From: Undaria pinnatifida
Lineage: Eukaryota; Sar; Phaeophyceae; Laminariales; Alariaceae
Direction: 5' to 3'
DNA: 64,000 nt
Assembly (NCBI GenBank): GCA_012845835.1
Contig: JABAKD010000015.1
Coordinates: 7,221,974-7,285,973, forward strand
In this document: positions 35,901 to 46,975 of the stretch, piece by piece
Layout: the number at the start of each line of letters is the position of its first letter
Position numbering within the stretch: position 1 is the stretch's first letter
Made by a program: the position numbers and the translations under genes
The notes under the pieces: model-generated
What the model saw: only the letters and a program-made list of their open reading frames with translations
The model's database searches: none
Told to the model about the DNA's origin: nothing

Positions 35901-37881
35901 GAGAGTTGCAATGTACCAAGTAGGCAGCACTATTTATGGGTCGCTTTCGCTCGTAATTCAATAACAGTCGCTCGCTCTGCGTCCAAACCAGCCGCGGTGA
36001 ACTCTAGTTCTGGCCACCCCTCTCAAGGATCGTTGTCGACGCTAAAATCCCCAGTAATTCCAACGACGGCACAGGGACACGGACTCGGAGTTGCTAGCGT
36101 TTGCTAGGGGTTTACGCTCGCTGCTGATAGACAATTTTCTGGAGATACAGCCTCGTGGTAGTCGACCCCACTTTTCAATGGTGGGATTGAAGAAGATATC
36201 ACATGCCGTGGATTTTTTCTGGGCTAGTGGACGCGCGGATTGTTAGCGAGACCAGCGTGGGGTTTGCATTTTTTTCGCTACATCTGGAGGTGACGGTTGA
36301 ACACCAGCTGCTCTGTATGGAGCTGCATTCGTGCATCGTTCTTTGGACTCAATGTATACTGCCTGCCTTTATTCCGTTGCCACTTCGAATTGCGGCGTTA
36401 TGATAGCATTGAGTTTTCAGTGACAGATAACCCCTCGTGTTGCCATCCCCTGTGTCCTCCCTGCTGTTTGATCTGTTCGCGCCGTTAGCAGGATGTCTGC
36501 CGGGACACTATCGTCAAGCCTTTCGCCACCTTAGTATCTCGAAAGGGAAAAGTCCGCAGGTACTGGACTTCACTGCCTTTGCGGCGAGCCGGAATGAAGC
36601 TGTAGCAATTCCAGAACGAGGTGCTGGCCGACCGACTAGAGGTGGAAGGCTGCGAGTGCAACTTTTTCACAGGAATTCAAGAAAGACGTTGACGCGAAGC
36701 GGGCAATATAGCAACAACACCAGCAAGAACACCACTCTTCCGAGGGTCCCTGCGTCGCAAACAGCTCAAGCATGACCAGAACCGTCTGGCTTCGCTTGTG
36801 CTGTAAACGGGGTAGAGGTGGAGGGGGCAGTCTACCTTTTGTTATGGGGTGTTGGTGTTAGGGAGGGGAGTGGGTGATGTGACGACCGAGGGACTAGAGA
36901 AGACGGTGACGTTGGCAACACTGACGTGAGAGGTGGAATTGTGGGCGGAGTACCGCCAAAAGTAAGATAGAACGCTTAAGTGGGAGGCTGCCGTTTGATA
37001 TTCCTACGCAGACGTGTAGCACGTGCCAACCAGTAGCGCCCAGGTTTGGCTAGGGTGGACCCACGGCTGATGGGCAGGAGGTCTGAGCAGGAATAATTTT
37101 CAGATACAAATATGATTCTAGTCAAGCTTTGACACGTCGAGGCCGCGTCGTCGCTGTCTGTGCATGCGCGCAAAGCAAACGATACCTACAGGGGGCAATG
37201 CCGAAGGTAGAAAGGCGAAGTGTGTTTAGTATGGCATGAGGAGCGTACACAAGCAGCTAATCCAGGCTGCGGTATAAGCCAGTGCAAGCCTCGCACATAC
37301 ATGCGTATTCGTACGTGCGTTGTATGGGCCCATGTCTCGTCTCAGTGGTGTGGCCCACGAAAGGCCGCATGCACACGTACGGATTGCAACTGAAGATTAT
37401 TACTATCGGTACTCGTACTATACTGCACCTGCTACACACCAGGCTATATGGTAGGACAATATGTACTCTCCGTCCGGAATTCAGCATGCTGCTGTATTTA
37501 TTCGTGAACCTTCCGCATGCTGTACGTCTCGAGTCCCGAGGTGTCACATCTTCCGCGTATCCTACCAAACGGTAAAAAAGATATCGCCAGAATATAGCAC
37601 TCTACAGCAGCATTGCACTCGTTGCATAGACGACTACCACGGCCGTGCGTGACATTCTGATGGACAGGCAACCTAGTCAACACCCGTTCCACACTCGTAG
37701 TCGACACAATAAGGGATATGGCGGCACAGAGCGGCTGTAATCCCTTGCGGCATCGCACCCAAAACTCTGTTTTTTTTCCCTTTAGACTAGTCTAAATACG
37801 ATAGGGGTTTCCACAAAAATTCCACGGGCTTCGCCCGCGGAATTAAATTATAAAAAGCTGGCCCGGTACATCCCAAATTTG
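32927..37881. mobile_element. 4.95-kb insertion in the copia LTR with 11-bp target duplication
   Basis: The interrupted LTR shows CCGAATAATAT on both sides of this segment. Near each end is the same 12-mer in inverse orientation: GTACCGGGCCAG at 32941 and CTGGCCCGGTAC at 37858, 14 and 12 bp from the edges. A GGGC-TTC-GCCC hairpin with AATTCC arms sits at 37818-37844. Duplications of 9-11 bp are typical of Mutator-like elements, but no transposase was recognised and the outermost bases are not inverted repeats, so the class is open. Confidence 0.65.
33142..35533 (+). CDS. Possible spliced gene or captured gene fragments inside the 4.95-kb insertion
   Basis: Several open segments lie exactly between an AG and a GT: 33142-33235 (ALLHTFLECHELGITVHIPV...), 34340-34441 (IDGILNTEASIGSTIRPLAG...), 34621-34668 (MYSIGVMASRLFLPAD), 34706-34835 and 35433-35533 (...DKIKPGAEDLGLLDPAFDF). 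Donors are good (GTGAGG, GTGAGT). I do not recognise a family. Phases from 33235 through 34668 are compatible, but the 34706 segment needs another frame, so the model is not closed. It could be a transposon gene, captured host exons, or chance. Confidence 0.3.
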
Positions 37882-38244
37882 CCGAATAATATCACTCGAT
37901 TTTTCGACTTTTTTTTTGCCCCTACCTCGTGTCTTCTCTGTGTCTCTTCTACGGCTACCACGCCAAGGGCTACCACGCCCCATCTATATTGCAAGAGCTA
38001 TCACGCCTTCACCACTGCACGGCTACCACGCCTGTGTATTTACATCCCGGCTACCACGCCACAGTTCCGAGTTCCATTTCTGGGTCATCACACCTGAGCT
38101 ATCAAGCTTCACCACACACGTAAATAGGGTTATCACACCCGCCTTAGTTAGTAGTTCGTAGTTCACCGATCACCGGCTATTACGCCACCTTTCTCCTCCA
38201 CCTACACCACCACCGGAGCGCCACACGTACCAACCTGCTCCACA
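37882..38244 (+). repeat. 3' LTR of the first copia element, right part
   Basis: Matches 28421-28783 with the same length (363 bp) and very few differences, and ends at the same CTCCACA. It starts with CCGAATAATAT, the same 11 bp that ends the left part. Confidence 0.88.
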
Positions 38245-38283
38245 AAACTGCTGTGGATTGTGACAGTAGTACGAGGTATCGAC

Positions 38284-38581
38284 ACGAGATTTCAATGATC
38301 CGTACAAGGGCGCCGCTCCGCGGGCAGCTGACCCTGCCCGCTACGCTCGCGCACGGTGGAAGGTTTCAATTAAATGTGAAGGGGGCAGAAAGAAGAGGCC
38401 CATGATTTAGTGCAATTAGCGATTTGATAGTGCCAAAAGCTACTTGTGCGGAGCTGAGTGCCCTGTCTGTGCTGTGCTGTATATTGGCGATGTCACGTTC
38501 CAAACGGCAGCAGTACGGGTGAATTTGCGAAGAAAAAATCGCCGGAGAACAAAATCAACGACGAAATAAAAAAGACGAGTA
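38284..38581 (+). repeat. ~300-bp direct repeat left of the second copia element
   Basis: Matches 44793-45093, from a GCTCCGC..CTGAC..GCCCGCTACGCTCGCG core to AAAAAGACGAGTA, with moderate divergence. The copia target site GAGTA is the last 5 bp of this block. Confidence 0.75.
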
Positions 38582-39009
38582 TGTTCGTGATAGCGGCCGT
38601 GTGTATCGAATGAGTTGCGGTAGAACATCTGATTGGATGATTTGAATAGCGGAACTGGCGATCTGAGGTTGCCGAGCTAGCACATTGGAATAATCTTTGT
38701 GGTGCTGCGGTAGTTCGGTGGATTGTACATACCTAAGGGTTATACATTGGACCGTAGGAGTATGTATGGTACATCGGACAATGGTCAGGGAGGATACTCC
38801 CGTATTGTTGCTAGAGGTCGGGTTAACGGCTTATTGCCGTGATCGGTACGTTGCATTGGTCCGATTGTGTGCATTTTCCCGAAGTGGCGTGGGAGCTCGC
38901 AGCCTTTGATCTCGTCTCACTCATCAACTCCACTTCCCGACCTGTCTCTCCAGACCAAGGTATCAATAATACAATATCTCTTTCTCCAGAAGTCACGGAT
39001 TTACCAACA
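38582..39009 (+). repeat. 5' LTR of the second copia element
   Basis: 428 bp, starts TGTTCGTGATAGCGG, ends ACGGATTTACCAACA. The bases after it (CGCTATAGCGCATCAG) are not the usual initiator-Met primer site, so the primer is unknown. Confidence 0.95.
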
Positions 39010-39097
39010 CGCTATAGCGCATCAGTCGGCTGTTGCTTCGTCCCGCTGGACTTGCTCGACTGGTCTGTCGAGGAACGCTTGATCACTCTGCCTCATC

Positions 39098-40420
39098 ATG
39101 GCTGAATTGGTGAACGAAAATTCTGCGGTCAACCCATCTCAGGGTGGATCGCAGGAGGTTGGTGAGAGGATGGGTTCGTTAGAGACACAGTTGTATGAGC
39201 TTGCGACTCTAGTGTCATCTCCGTAAGATCTACTTTAGTCGCTCGTTGAGATGCAGCAAGGAAGGGAAGTGGAGTCCTCTGGTTCTGAGCGTATTGCGCC
39301 ATGAAACACCGGACTAGAGGCTGGTGCGCACCAATCAGGTGCCACCGGCGGGGCCGCGTGAAGTACGGGCGGTGATGCCCAAGGCTTTGGCGTGTCCAGC
39401 ACGCGGGTTGGTAGTAGGAGTGTTAGCTCAGGCTTGAATCCCTATGTATCTGCTGAAAATCGTTCCTCTGTTCCTGCAGTAAACTTTGATTGTATTCACG
39501 GGACTGTCGGTAGGGCTGCTGTAGGTAGCCACTCCGCTGTTCCGCCACTCGTTCTATGTCGAGTGAGTGGTGGGAAAACGTCGCCAGTGGAAACACACTG
39601 ATTTCTGGGGCTGACATGACTGACACAGGAGATAAGTTGGGTAGGGGTCTTTTAAAGTCCCCAAAGCTCCTGTTTTTGACGGCAGCGACGTGTCGTACCC
39701 CTCATGGTCGCAGAACTTTCTGCTGAGTACCCGACATAACAACCTGTATGAGGCGTTTGTTTCCGAGATCGAGATTCCGATTGCAGACATTGGTTTTGAT
39801 TTGACCCCCTGGGTAGAGAAGGGTTTCAACGTGGGTGTGATTCGTCAGGCGGAGATGGCTTGGTGGTTTTTGTCCGACTGCTTGAAGAAGGATAGTCTGA
39901 AAACCATGGCTAGGTACGCTGGTTCCCCCAGCAAGGCGTTTCGTGTGCTAAAGGATCATTTTCTGCCGTTGAGCCAGAGTCAGATTTGTGTGCAGGAGGA
40001 GAAACTGAAGTCACTGCGCATGCATTCGAACGAAAATCCCGCAATCTTTTTTGCATCCATGAGAGAGACGCTTGGTGTTCTACAAATGATTGAAGTCAAG
40101 AAAGATGGCAGGGAGGTGTGCAATCTGATGCTTGAAGGGCTGTCGCACGAGTACAAGGCTTTGCGTGAGACTCTTGTGGTGTTCTGTCCGAATGACCCAT
40201 CGTTCCTAGACTGGCAGGCACAGGGTGGTTTAAAGAAGCACGTAGTGCTGCTCTGGTGTCTAGGACTGAAAGGAAAAGTAACAAGAAGCACAACCAGCCG
40301 AAGTCTAACTCCGGGTCTGATTCGTCCAAGAAAAATACTTTTCAGGGGAAGTGTTTCAAGTTTGGGGAGAAGGGTCATTTGAGGAAGGACTGCCTGGCTC
40401 GCATCATCGCTCATCCCACA
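39098..40420 (+). pseudogene. gag of the second copia element, broken
   Basis: Starts MAELVNENSAVNPSQ at 39098 but meets a stop near 39223. The main Gag homology runs in 39690-40230 (WSQNFLLSTRHNNLYEAF, GSPSKAFRVLKDHF, LMLEGLSHEYKALRETL), then a frameshift at about 40230 leads to a zinc knuckle at 40352-40393. The knuckle reads C-x2-F-x4-H-x4-C: the second Cys of the CCHC motif is replaced by Phe. A TAG follows at 40421. Gag would form the virus-like particle in an active element; here it cannot be made whole. Confidence 0.85.
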
Positions 40421-40426
40421 TAGACT

Positions 40427-41806
40427 GGGAAATCCGAGGCCGATGAGGATGAGAGCGGTGAGAAGTCTGACGTTTCTTATTTGGAGTGTCTGCTAGCACG
40501 CCGGAATGATGTGATTGTGCAGGCATTTGAAGAGTTGGGCAGTATGATGTACGATTTTTCTGGTTTGAAGTGTCTGCTAACATCACGAGATGATCTTCTT
40601 TTGAGCGCTGTCAACAAGGATATGATTATGAACGCTGTTAACAAGTCTAAGTATTTCGAGGATTGGTATGCGGACACGGGCACTGCTTTTCACATGGCAG
40701 ATTCACTCGCTTGCATGAAGGATTAGAAGCCTTGCCAGACGAACGTTAACGGGATTGGTGGCTGGTCTTGTGAGGTAGAATTCCCTGGAGCACGGGAGTT
40801 GGTGTTTGTGACTGCTGACAGCGAGTTTGCAGCAGAGCTGAAGAACGTGTTGTACTCCCCAAACTTGGTATACAACCTCTTTTCTCCGAGCGTAGAGTTT
40901 GATGGCGAGTCATGGAATGGTATTGGTGGTCCTGATGGCGTTATGATTGCTTTTCAAGGACAAGTCACTTTTCAGAACTTCGATGGCATGCTGATTGCGA
41001 CTACGTATGGGTCTAGGAGAAGGCTCTATTGGTACGGTGTTGCTGCCCTCACTCCTTCAAACCCCAAGCATGAAACCACGATGGATGTGAACGAGTTCCA
41101 CAACATTTATGCTCATTCGCGCGAGGGATTGCTTCGTACTCCTGCAAAGCGACTAGGTACCGAGTTGGTTGGTGACATGCATGCTTGTGCGCGATGTTCA
41201 ATGTCGAAGGCTATTAGGAAAGGAATTTCTCATGAAACTAAACGTAGATCAGATAAAAAGTTGGGCAGAGTTTTCGTTGACCTGGGAGGGAGGTAGGACG
41301 TTGCGTCCGTAGGGCGTAAACATTACCCCATGATTGTGAAGGATGATTTCACAAGGCGTGCATGGATGTATTTCCTGATAAATAAATCAGACGCTGGCAG
41401 TGCTTTCCGAAGTTTTCTTGCGAGTGTGCGTGCTGATGGGATCCCATCATTGGTTGAGATTGTTAGATCTGACAATGGAGAGAAGTTTTTCGGGGGGGAA
41501 TTCGCTTCTGTGTGCAATGAGCTTTTGATCAAACAAAAGTTCACTCCGGCTTATAGTCCGCAATATAATGGTGTTGCAGAGCGTGGGTTGGGATTGATTG
41601 AGGAGGCCGTGATGGCGGCTCGTATTCAGGCGAAATTTATTTTTGGGCATGCGCAGGCACCTAAGACTGACAAACTCCGGGCTGAAGCTATGCACAGGGC
41701 TTGCGAAGCAGCGAACCACACCGCATGTTCTGCTAACCCTGGGTCTAAATCACTGTATGAGATGTGGTATAGAGAACCTCGTCCTGCCAGACCGTATCTT
41801 TTTTGA
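40427..41806 (+). pseudogene. Protease and integrase region of the second copia element
   Basis: Protease is marked by WYADTGTAFHMADS with the active-site DTG at 40673-40681. A TAG near 40724 interrupts it. The pre-integrase zinc region keeps HNIYAHSREGLL and CARCSMSKA. The integrase core shows VFVDLGG, then a TAG at 41294, then RSDNGEKF (Asp at 41471) and YNGVAERGLG (Glu at 41579), giving the expected D-x35-E spacing. A TGA ends the frame at 41804. Catalytic acids are retained but the frame is closed three times. Confidence 0.85.
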
Positions 41807-42244
41807 AACCGGCGTACTGCAGGTGGCAGCGACCGTCGAAGACGCTACCGAAGGGTGAGAGTTGCTATTATGTCGATCCTTCGAGGAACCACCCCCGTGA
41901 TTGTCATAGAGTACTTACGAGGGCTGGGACTATTCAGGAAACGAGATATGTGACGTGGGAGGTGTTGCCGTCACAGCTCCCTCCACTGCAACCTTCCTTG
42001 CCGATAGAGGTCGCAGAGGAGGGAGGGGAGGAAAGTATGACGATGTAGAAGCCGAGGTATGGCCGATTGTTGGGAGAGGAGGTGCCCACACACTTTTAAG
42101 ACGTGATGTAACGGCTTCTGGTGCAGGAAACGATGAGGTTGTCAGTGTTGATGCAGGCAGTGTAGGCCAATCCCCCTCTGTTCCATTTTCCCCTCTGAAC
42201 CGTCTTCGTTCGTAAACAATTCCTCTGATAGAGCAGCTCCCTCT

Positions 42245-44216
42245 GTGTCTTCTCCAGCGCCTGAGACTGATGGGGAGGGGCAGGGAGGGCAGGAAGCAGG
42301 GGAGGTAGAGATGGGGAATCCGGGAGGGGATGATGAGGTAGAGTCAATTGGGCCGGAAGGGCATGATGATGTAGAGTCGATTGGGTCGGGAGGGCCGGTA
42401 GAGGCGGAGGAACCCCCTCCAGCCGCTCGTCGTCCGCGGCATGTCGCTGAGCTTGCTGACTTTACTACTCCTGCGCATGAGAATGATGGAGTAAGAGACG
42501 GTAGAACTCGCGCGCGAACCCGTGCAGTTAACCAGCAGAGCGTACCCGGCCTTGTGGCCACCCTAGGACCCATCTCCGCATCAGAGATAGTACATGAACT
42601 TGTAACGGCGCAGAGAGCAGGTGACGAAATCGAATTGCCGAACGAACTGGTTCAGGATGTTGAGTCAGAGCCTGGTAGCTATCAAGAAGCCCAGCAATCA
42701 AAGTACGCCAAGATTTGGGAGGTAGCCAGGTCTGCCGGAATTGAAGGCTTGGTAAGAGCAGGAACGTTCACGTTAGCAGTGAAGGATCCAGTAGGCTGTA
42801 ATGTGATTGACGCTATGTGGGTTTTCAAGTGAAAAGCAGACGAAACAGGGAAGATCGTAAAGGCCAAGGCTAGGCTTGTAGCGAAGGGCTTCACGCAGAA
42901 GTATGGTGTGGACTATCTTGAGACTTTCTAGCCTACCGCAAATGCTGCATCCCAGCGATTGTTAGTAGCGTTGGCGTGCAAGTACAACTTGGAATTACTC
43001 CACTGGGATATTGAGCAAGCGTTTGTTCAGTCGGAATTGGATCACGAGGTGTTCATGAAGTTGTCTCCTGGCTGCGGTTCGATGTCAGGAAAGGTTGCCC
43101 GTTTGAACAAGAGTTTGTACGGATTGAAGAAGGCATCTAGAACATTCTACAAGACGCTAGTGTCGGACCTGAAGAAGATTGATTTCGAGCAGTCTATGTC
43201 TGACCCCTGTGTCATGCGTTTCGTGATGGGAGACGAGGTGGTGGGGATGGTCGCGATTCACGTGGATAATATTCTGCATGCAGGAACTAAGAGTCTGGCT
43301 AAGGTGGTTGTGGAAGCACTAGGTGACTCTCTTCCTACGCAGAATTCGGGTGAGGTTAAGTTCTTTCTTGGTTGCGAATTTATTTTCGACCGCGAGGCTG
43401 GCACGATTGAGATTTCTCAAGAGAGTTACATCAGGAGTGTTCTCGAGAGATTCAATATTTGTCGCACCAGCTCGATCCCTGCTTCCCTTGCCAACGATAA
43501 CAGGTCCTTGAAGGAGGATGAGGGGGCAGGAGATGTGCCGTTCCGAGAGGTGGTGGGGAGCCTGATGTGGATTGCCAGCCAGACGAGGCCCGACATCTCG
43601 TATACTGTGCAGGCTGTGGCGAGGCACTCTCACGAGCCAAAGAGAAGCCACGAAGGCAGCCCAGAAGATCCTGAATTATCTTCTAGAAACGGCGCATCTG
43701 ACTCTGAAGTTCAAGCAGGGCAGTTCGGTAGACGTAGGCACGTTGGTGTGCGTAGACGTCGACTTTGCGAGCAAGGTCACTGACCGTAGATCAGTTTCGG
43801 GAGCGATAGTGTTTGTGGCTGCGATGGTTGTGGTTTGGATTTCTAGGACGCAGAAATGCGTTTCACAGTCGACTTCTGAAGCAGAGTATCTTGTGATGGG
43901 CGATGGTGTGAAGGAGGCTCTGTTTGTGAACAGAATGCTTCAGTTCCTGAGGCCTAGTAGGAAACCTCGTAAGATCGACGTCCTTGAGGACAACAAAGGA
44001 GCGATTGGGCTTGCAAAGAAGCTGCTTAGCTCGAGTAGGAGTAAGCACATCGACGTGAAGCATCACGTTTTTAGGAATTTGACCAAGGAGGGTGTGATCG
44101 AGGTCACGCATGTTCCCAGCAAAAAACAGCATGCGGGCATCCTCACGAAGGCTCTGCCGAGAGATATTTTTGAAGTTCACCGCGACTTTGCACTTGGCTC
44201 GAGGGATGAGAAGTAG
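42245..44216 (+). pseudogene. Reverse transcriptase and RNase H of the second copia element
   Basis: RT begins near IWEVARSAGIEGLVRAGTF, has stops at 42830 (TGA, where the family has Trp) and 42929 (TAG), and continues through WDIEQAFVQSELDHEVFMKL and NKSLYGLKKASRTFYKTL. The YVDD catalytic box is replaced by HVDN at 43259-43270, so one catalytic Asp is lost. A frameshift near 43650 leads to RNase H with DVDFASKVTDRRSVSG, STSEAEYLVMGD, EDNKGAIGLAKK and SKHIDVKHHVFR, ending at a TAG before the 3' LTR. The region 41807-42244 between integrase and RT is open only in pieces. Confidence 0.9.
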
Positions 44217-44297
44217 AAGTCTGAGTCGTTTTTTTCATTTTTTTGTTTTCTTTGATATATATTTTGGTCTGGTAGATACAACAGCCCCTAGGGAGGG

Positions 44298-44725
44298 TGT
44301 TCGTGATAGCGGCCGTGAGTATCGAATGAGTTGCGGTAGAACATCTGGTTGGATGATTTGAATAGCGGAACTGGCGATCTGAGGTTGCCGAGCTAGTACA
44401 TAGGCATAATCTTTGTGGTGCTGCGGTAGTTCGGTAGATTGTACACACCTAAGGGTTATGCATTGGACCGTAGGAGTATGCATGGTACATCGGACAATGA
44501 TCAGGGAGGATAATCCCGTATTGTTGCTGGAGGTCGGGTTAACGGCTTATTGCCGTGATCGGTACGTTGCACTGGTCCGATTGTGTGCATCTTTCCGAAG
44601 TGGCGTGGGAGCTCGCAGCCTTTGTTCTCGCCCCACTCGTTAACTGCACTTCCCGACCTGTCTCTCCAGACCAAGGTATCATTAATACAATATCTCTTTC
44701 TCCAGAATTCACGGATTTACCAACA
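44298..44725 (+). repeat. 3' LTR of the second copia element
   Basis: 428 bp, preceded by the purine stretch AGGGAGGG and followed by the host duplication GAGTA. Same length as the 5' LTR with no net indel. Confidence 0.95.
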
Positions 44726-44792
44726 GAGTACACACATACTACCGGTAGCTGGTACCTGGTACTTCGCCTAATACCTAGTGGTACTCTGTGTG

Positions 44793-45093
44793 GTTCCACA
44801 GAAAGCACAAGGCTCCGCTCCGCAGGCCGCTGACGCCGCCCGCTACGCTCGCGTAAGGAAAAATGCAACTATAACATGAAAATGGGGCAGGAAGAAGAGG
44901 CCCGTGATTATGTGGTGCGAATAGCGAATTGATAATATTGCCAAGAGGTGCTTGTGCAGAGCCAATTGCCCTGCGCTGTGCGGTGTGCTTGTTGATGTCA
45001 CGTTCTGAACGGCAGTACGTGTGATATTTGCGGGGGGGGGGAAACATGGGACCGAGAGAGGACAATCAGCTGAAGAAATCAAAAAGACGAGTA
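44793..45093 (+). repeat. ~300-bp direct repeat right of the second copia element
   Basis: Partner of 38284-38581. It also ends AAAAAGACGAGTA, so an intact target-site equivalent survives next to the insertion. Confidence 0.75.
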
Positions 45094-45214
45094 CACAACA
45101 CGTACATAAACCTGGTACCCGTATCATACTTGGTACCACTACTGCTACTGCTGTAGGTTCAAAAGAACGCACAGCGCCGAACGACACAGCACCGCAAAAC
45201 GAAGAGTGAGGCAC

Positions 45215-45620
45215 GGCAAAGCACTGCGCTGCGCTACGCTGCGCTACGCTGCGCTACGCTGCGCTGCGCTGCTGAGCTATGTATAGCCGGGCTGACCTGA
45301 GCTGAGGGTGCATTACTTTTGATCCAATAACAACGTATTATGTACAAACCTGGTGCAGTATTAATAGTACCGGCACGTGGTATGATACTTCGAATGTTAC
45401 TGGCATGTACGAACAAGTAAAAGTAGAGCGAAGCACGCAGCATGGCGAAGCGCGGCAAAGTATGACAAAGCACAGCGCTGCGCTCTGCTGAGCTTGCGCT
45501 GCGGTGCGCTACTGAGCTGAGGTCCCGGGCTCCGCAGGGCACGGCACTGCACGGTGCTGCGCTGCCGAGCGATAGCGCTGCGGTGGGGTGCTGGGCGGCG
45601 CTGAGCCGATGAGCCAAGCC
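45215..45620. repeat. GCGCTGCGCTAC 10-mer repeat and GCGCT-rich low-complexity tract
   Basis: A perfect (GCTGCGCTAC)n run at 45228-45270 and a looser CACTGCGCTG/GCAAAGCA-rich tract at 45430-45600. A palindromic GCGC core recurs throughout. No gene. Confidence 0.7.
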
Positions 45621-45724
45621 GAGATATAAGCTGTGATGAAAATTTGTGCAAGTACAAAACAAATGTGGTGGAAATCAAAGAAAAGCTAAAGCTGCACCTG
45701 ATCTCCTGCACTACTTGCATTTTG

Positions 45725-46975
45725 CATGGAAGCCCATGAAAGCTTCCGTTGAAGCTTTCATCGCTTTTATGGAAGCTTCCATGGATAATATGGAAGCTAT
45801 GAAAGCATCCATGCAAGCTTCCATGAAAGCTATGAAAGCGGTAGAAGCTTCCATGGAAGATATGGAAGCTTCCACGGAAGTAACTTCCACGGGAGCTTCC
45901 ATGAAAGATTCCACGAAAGATTCCATGAAAGTAACCTTCAAAGAAGCTTCTACGAAAGCTTCCATGGAAGTGACTTCCACGGAAGGTTTTGTGACTTCCA
46001 CGATTACTTCCATGAAAGGTTCCAAGGAAGTAACTTGCACGACAGCTTCCACGAAAACTCCCACGAGAGCTTGCATGGAAGAAAGGTCGACAAAAGCTTC
46101 AACGAAAGATTCCATGGAAAAACTTCCACGGAATTTTCCACAAAATATTCCATGGAAGTTTTAATGGAAGTAACTGCCACCAAAGCTTCCACTACAGCTT
46201 CCACAACAGCTTCTGTGGAACTTACTTCCACGCAAGCCTTCGAAACTCCCACGAAAGCTTCCATGGAAGCTTCCACGGACATCCTGCACGAAAGCTGCCA
46301 CGAAAGCTTCCACGAAATTTTCCATTCAAGTAACTTCCACGAGAGTTTCCATGGGAGTAACTTCCCCGAATTCCATGAAAGATTCCAAGAAAGTAACTTG
46401 CACGACAGCTTCCACGAAAACTCCCACGAAAGCTTCCATGGAAGTAACTTCGACAAAAGCTTCAACGAAAGCTTCCATGAAAAAAACATCCACGAAATTT
46501 TCCACAAAATATTCCATAGAAGCTTTAATGGGAGTAACTGCCACCAAAGCTTCCACTACAGCTTCCACTACAGCTTCCGTGGAAGTTACTTCCACGGAAG
46601 CCTTCGAAACTCCCATGAAAGCTTCCATGGAAGCTTCCACGGGCATCTTGCACGAAAGCTGCCACGAAAGCTTCCACGAAATTTTCCATTCAAGTAACTT
46701 CCACGAGAGTTTCCATGAGAGTAACTTCCCCGAATGCTTCCACCAACAATTGCATAGAAATACCTTCCACGAAAGCTTCCACCAAAGTTTAAATAGACGT
46801 AACTTTCATGAAAGCTTCCACGGAGGCTTTCATGGAGGTACCTTTCACGAATACGTCCACGAAAGCTTCATTGGGAGACTCTTCAACGAAAGCCTTCGTA
46901 ACTTCCACGGGAGCTTTAATGGAGGTAACTCCCACCAAAGCTTCCCCGAATACTTACATGAGAGTACCTTCCACG
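45725..46975. repeat. Palindromic minisatellite (GAAAGCTTCCATGGAAG units), 1.25 kb
   Basis: Built from 9-15-bp units around AGCTTCCAYGGAAG and GTAACTTCCACGA. The core GAAGCTTCCATGGAAGCTTC is itself a perfect palindrome. A higher-order repeat of about 360 bp is visible: 46010-46365 recurs at 46375-46730. The unit gives open frames of 100-260 codons on both strands (MEAS/STKAS-type and FHESFHGS-type), which are compositional. Confidence 0.92.

Larger units (their letters stand above)
28298..38244 (+). mobile_element. Copia-type LTR retrotransposon, deleted and interrupted
   Basis: The 5' LTR starts TGTTGGACGTA and ends CTCCACA at 28783. Gag follows, then a proline-rich linker, a truncated RT plus RNase H, a polypurine stretch AGGGGGG and the 3' LTR start at 32780. 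The 3' LTR is cut after 147 bp by a 4.95-kb insertion and resumes at 37882-38244. The possible host duplication is AGACT versus AAACT (4 of 5). Protease, integrase and most of RT are absent, so it could move only with help. Without the insertion it would be about 5 kb. Confidence 0.8.
38582..44725 (+). mobile_element. Copia-type LTR retrotransposon, structurally complete
   Basis: 6,144 bp with two 428-bp LTRs (TGTTCGTGATAGC...TTTACCAACA) and a perfect 5-bp duplication GAGTA at 38577-38581 and 44726-44730. The order gag, zinc knuckle, protease, GAG-pre-integrase, integrase, RT, RNase H is that of Ty1/copia. By eye the LTRs differ at roughly 23 positions (about 95% identity), mostly transitions. 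At least seven in-frame stops and two or more frameshifts break gag-pol, so it is not autonomous. Confidence 0.95.

Noticed and set aside
32927-37881. Helitron, because of the hairpin near the right end
   Set aside because: Helitrons do not make an 11-bp target duplication, and the required TC...CTRR ends are not present.
37882-38244. Independent solo LTR
   Set aside because: Together with 32780-32926 it makes one complete LTR split by the nested insertion, with an 11-bp duplication at the cut; a solo LTR would start with TGTTGG.
39009-39030. Standard initiator-Met primer binding site after the copia 5' LTR
   Set aside because: The sequence after the LTR does not contain the usual TGGTATCAGAGC-like site; I could not identify the primer.
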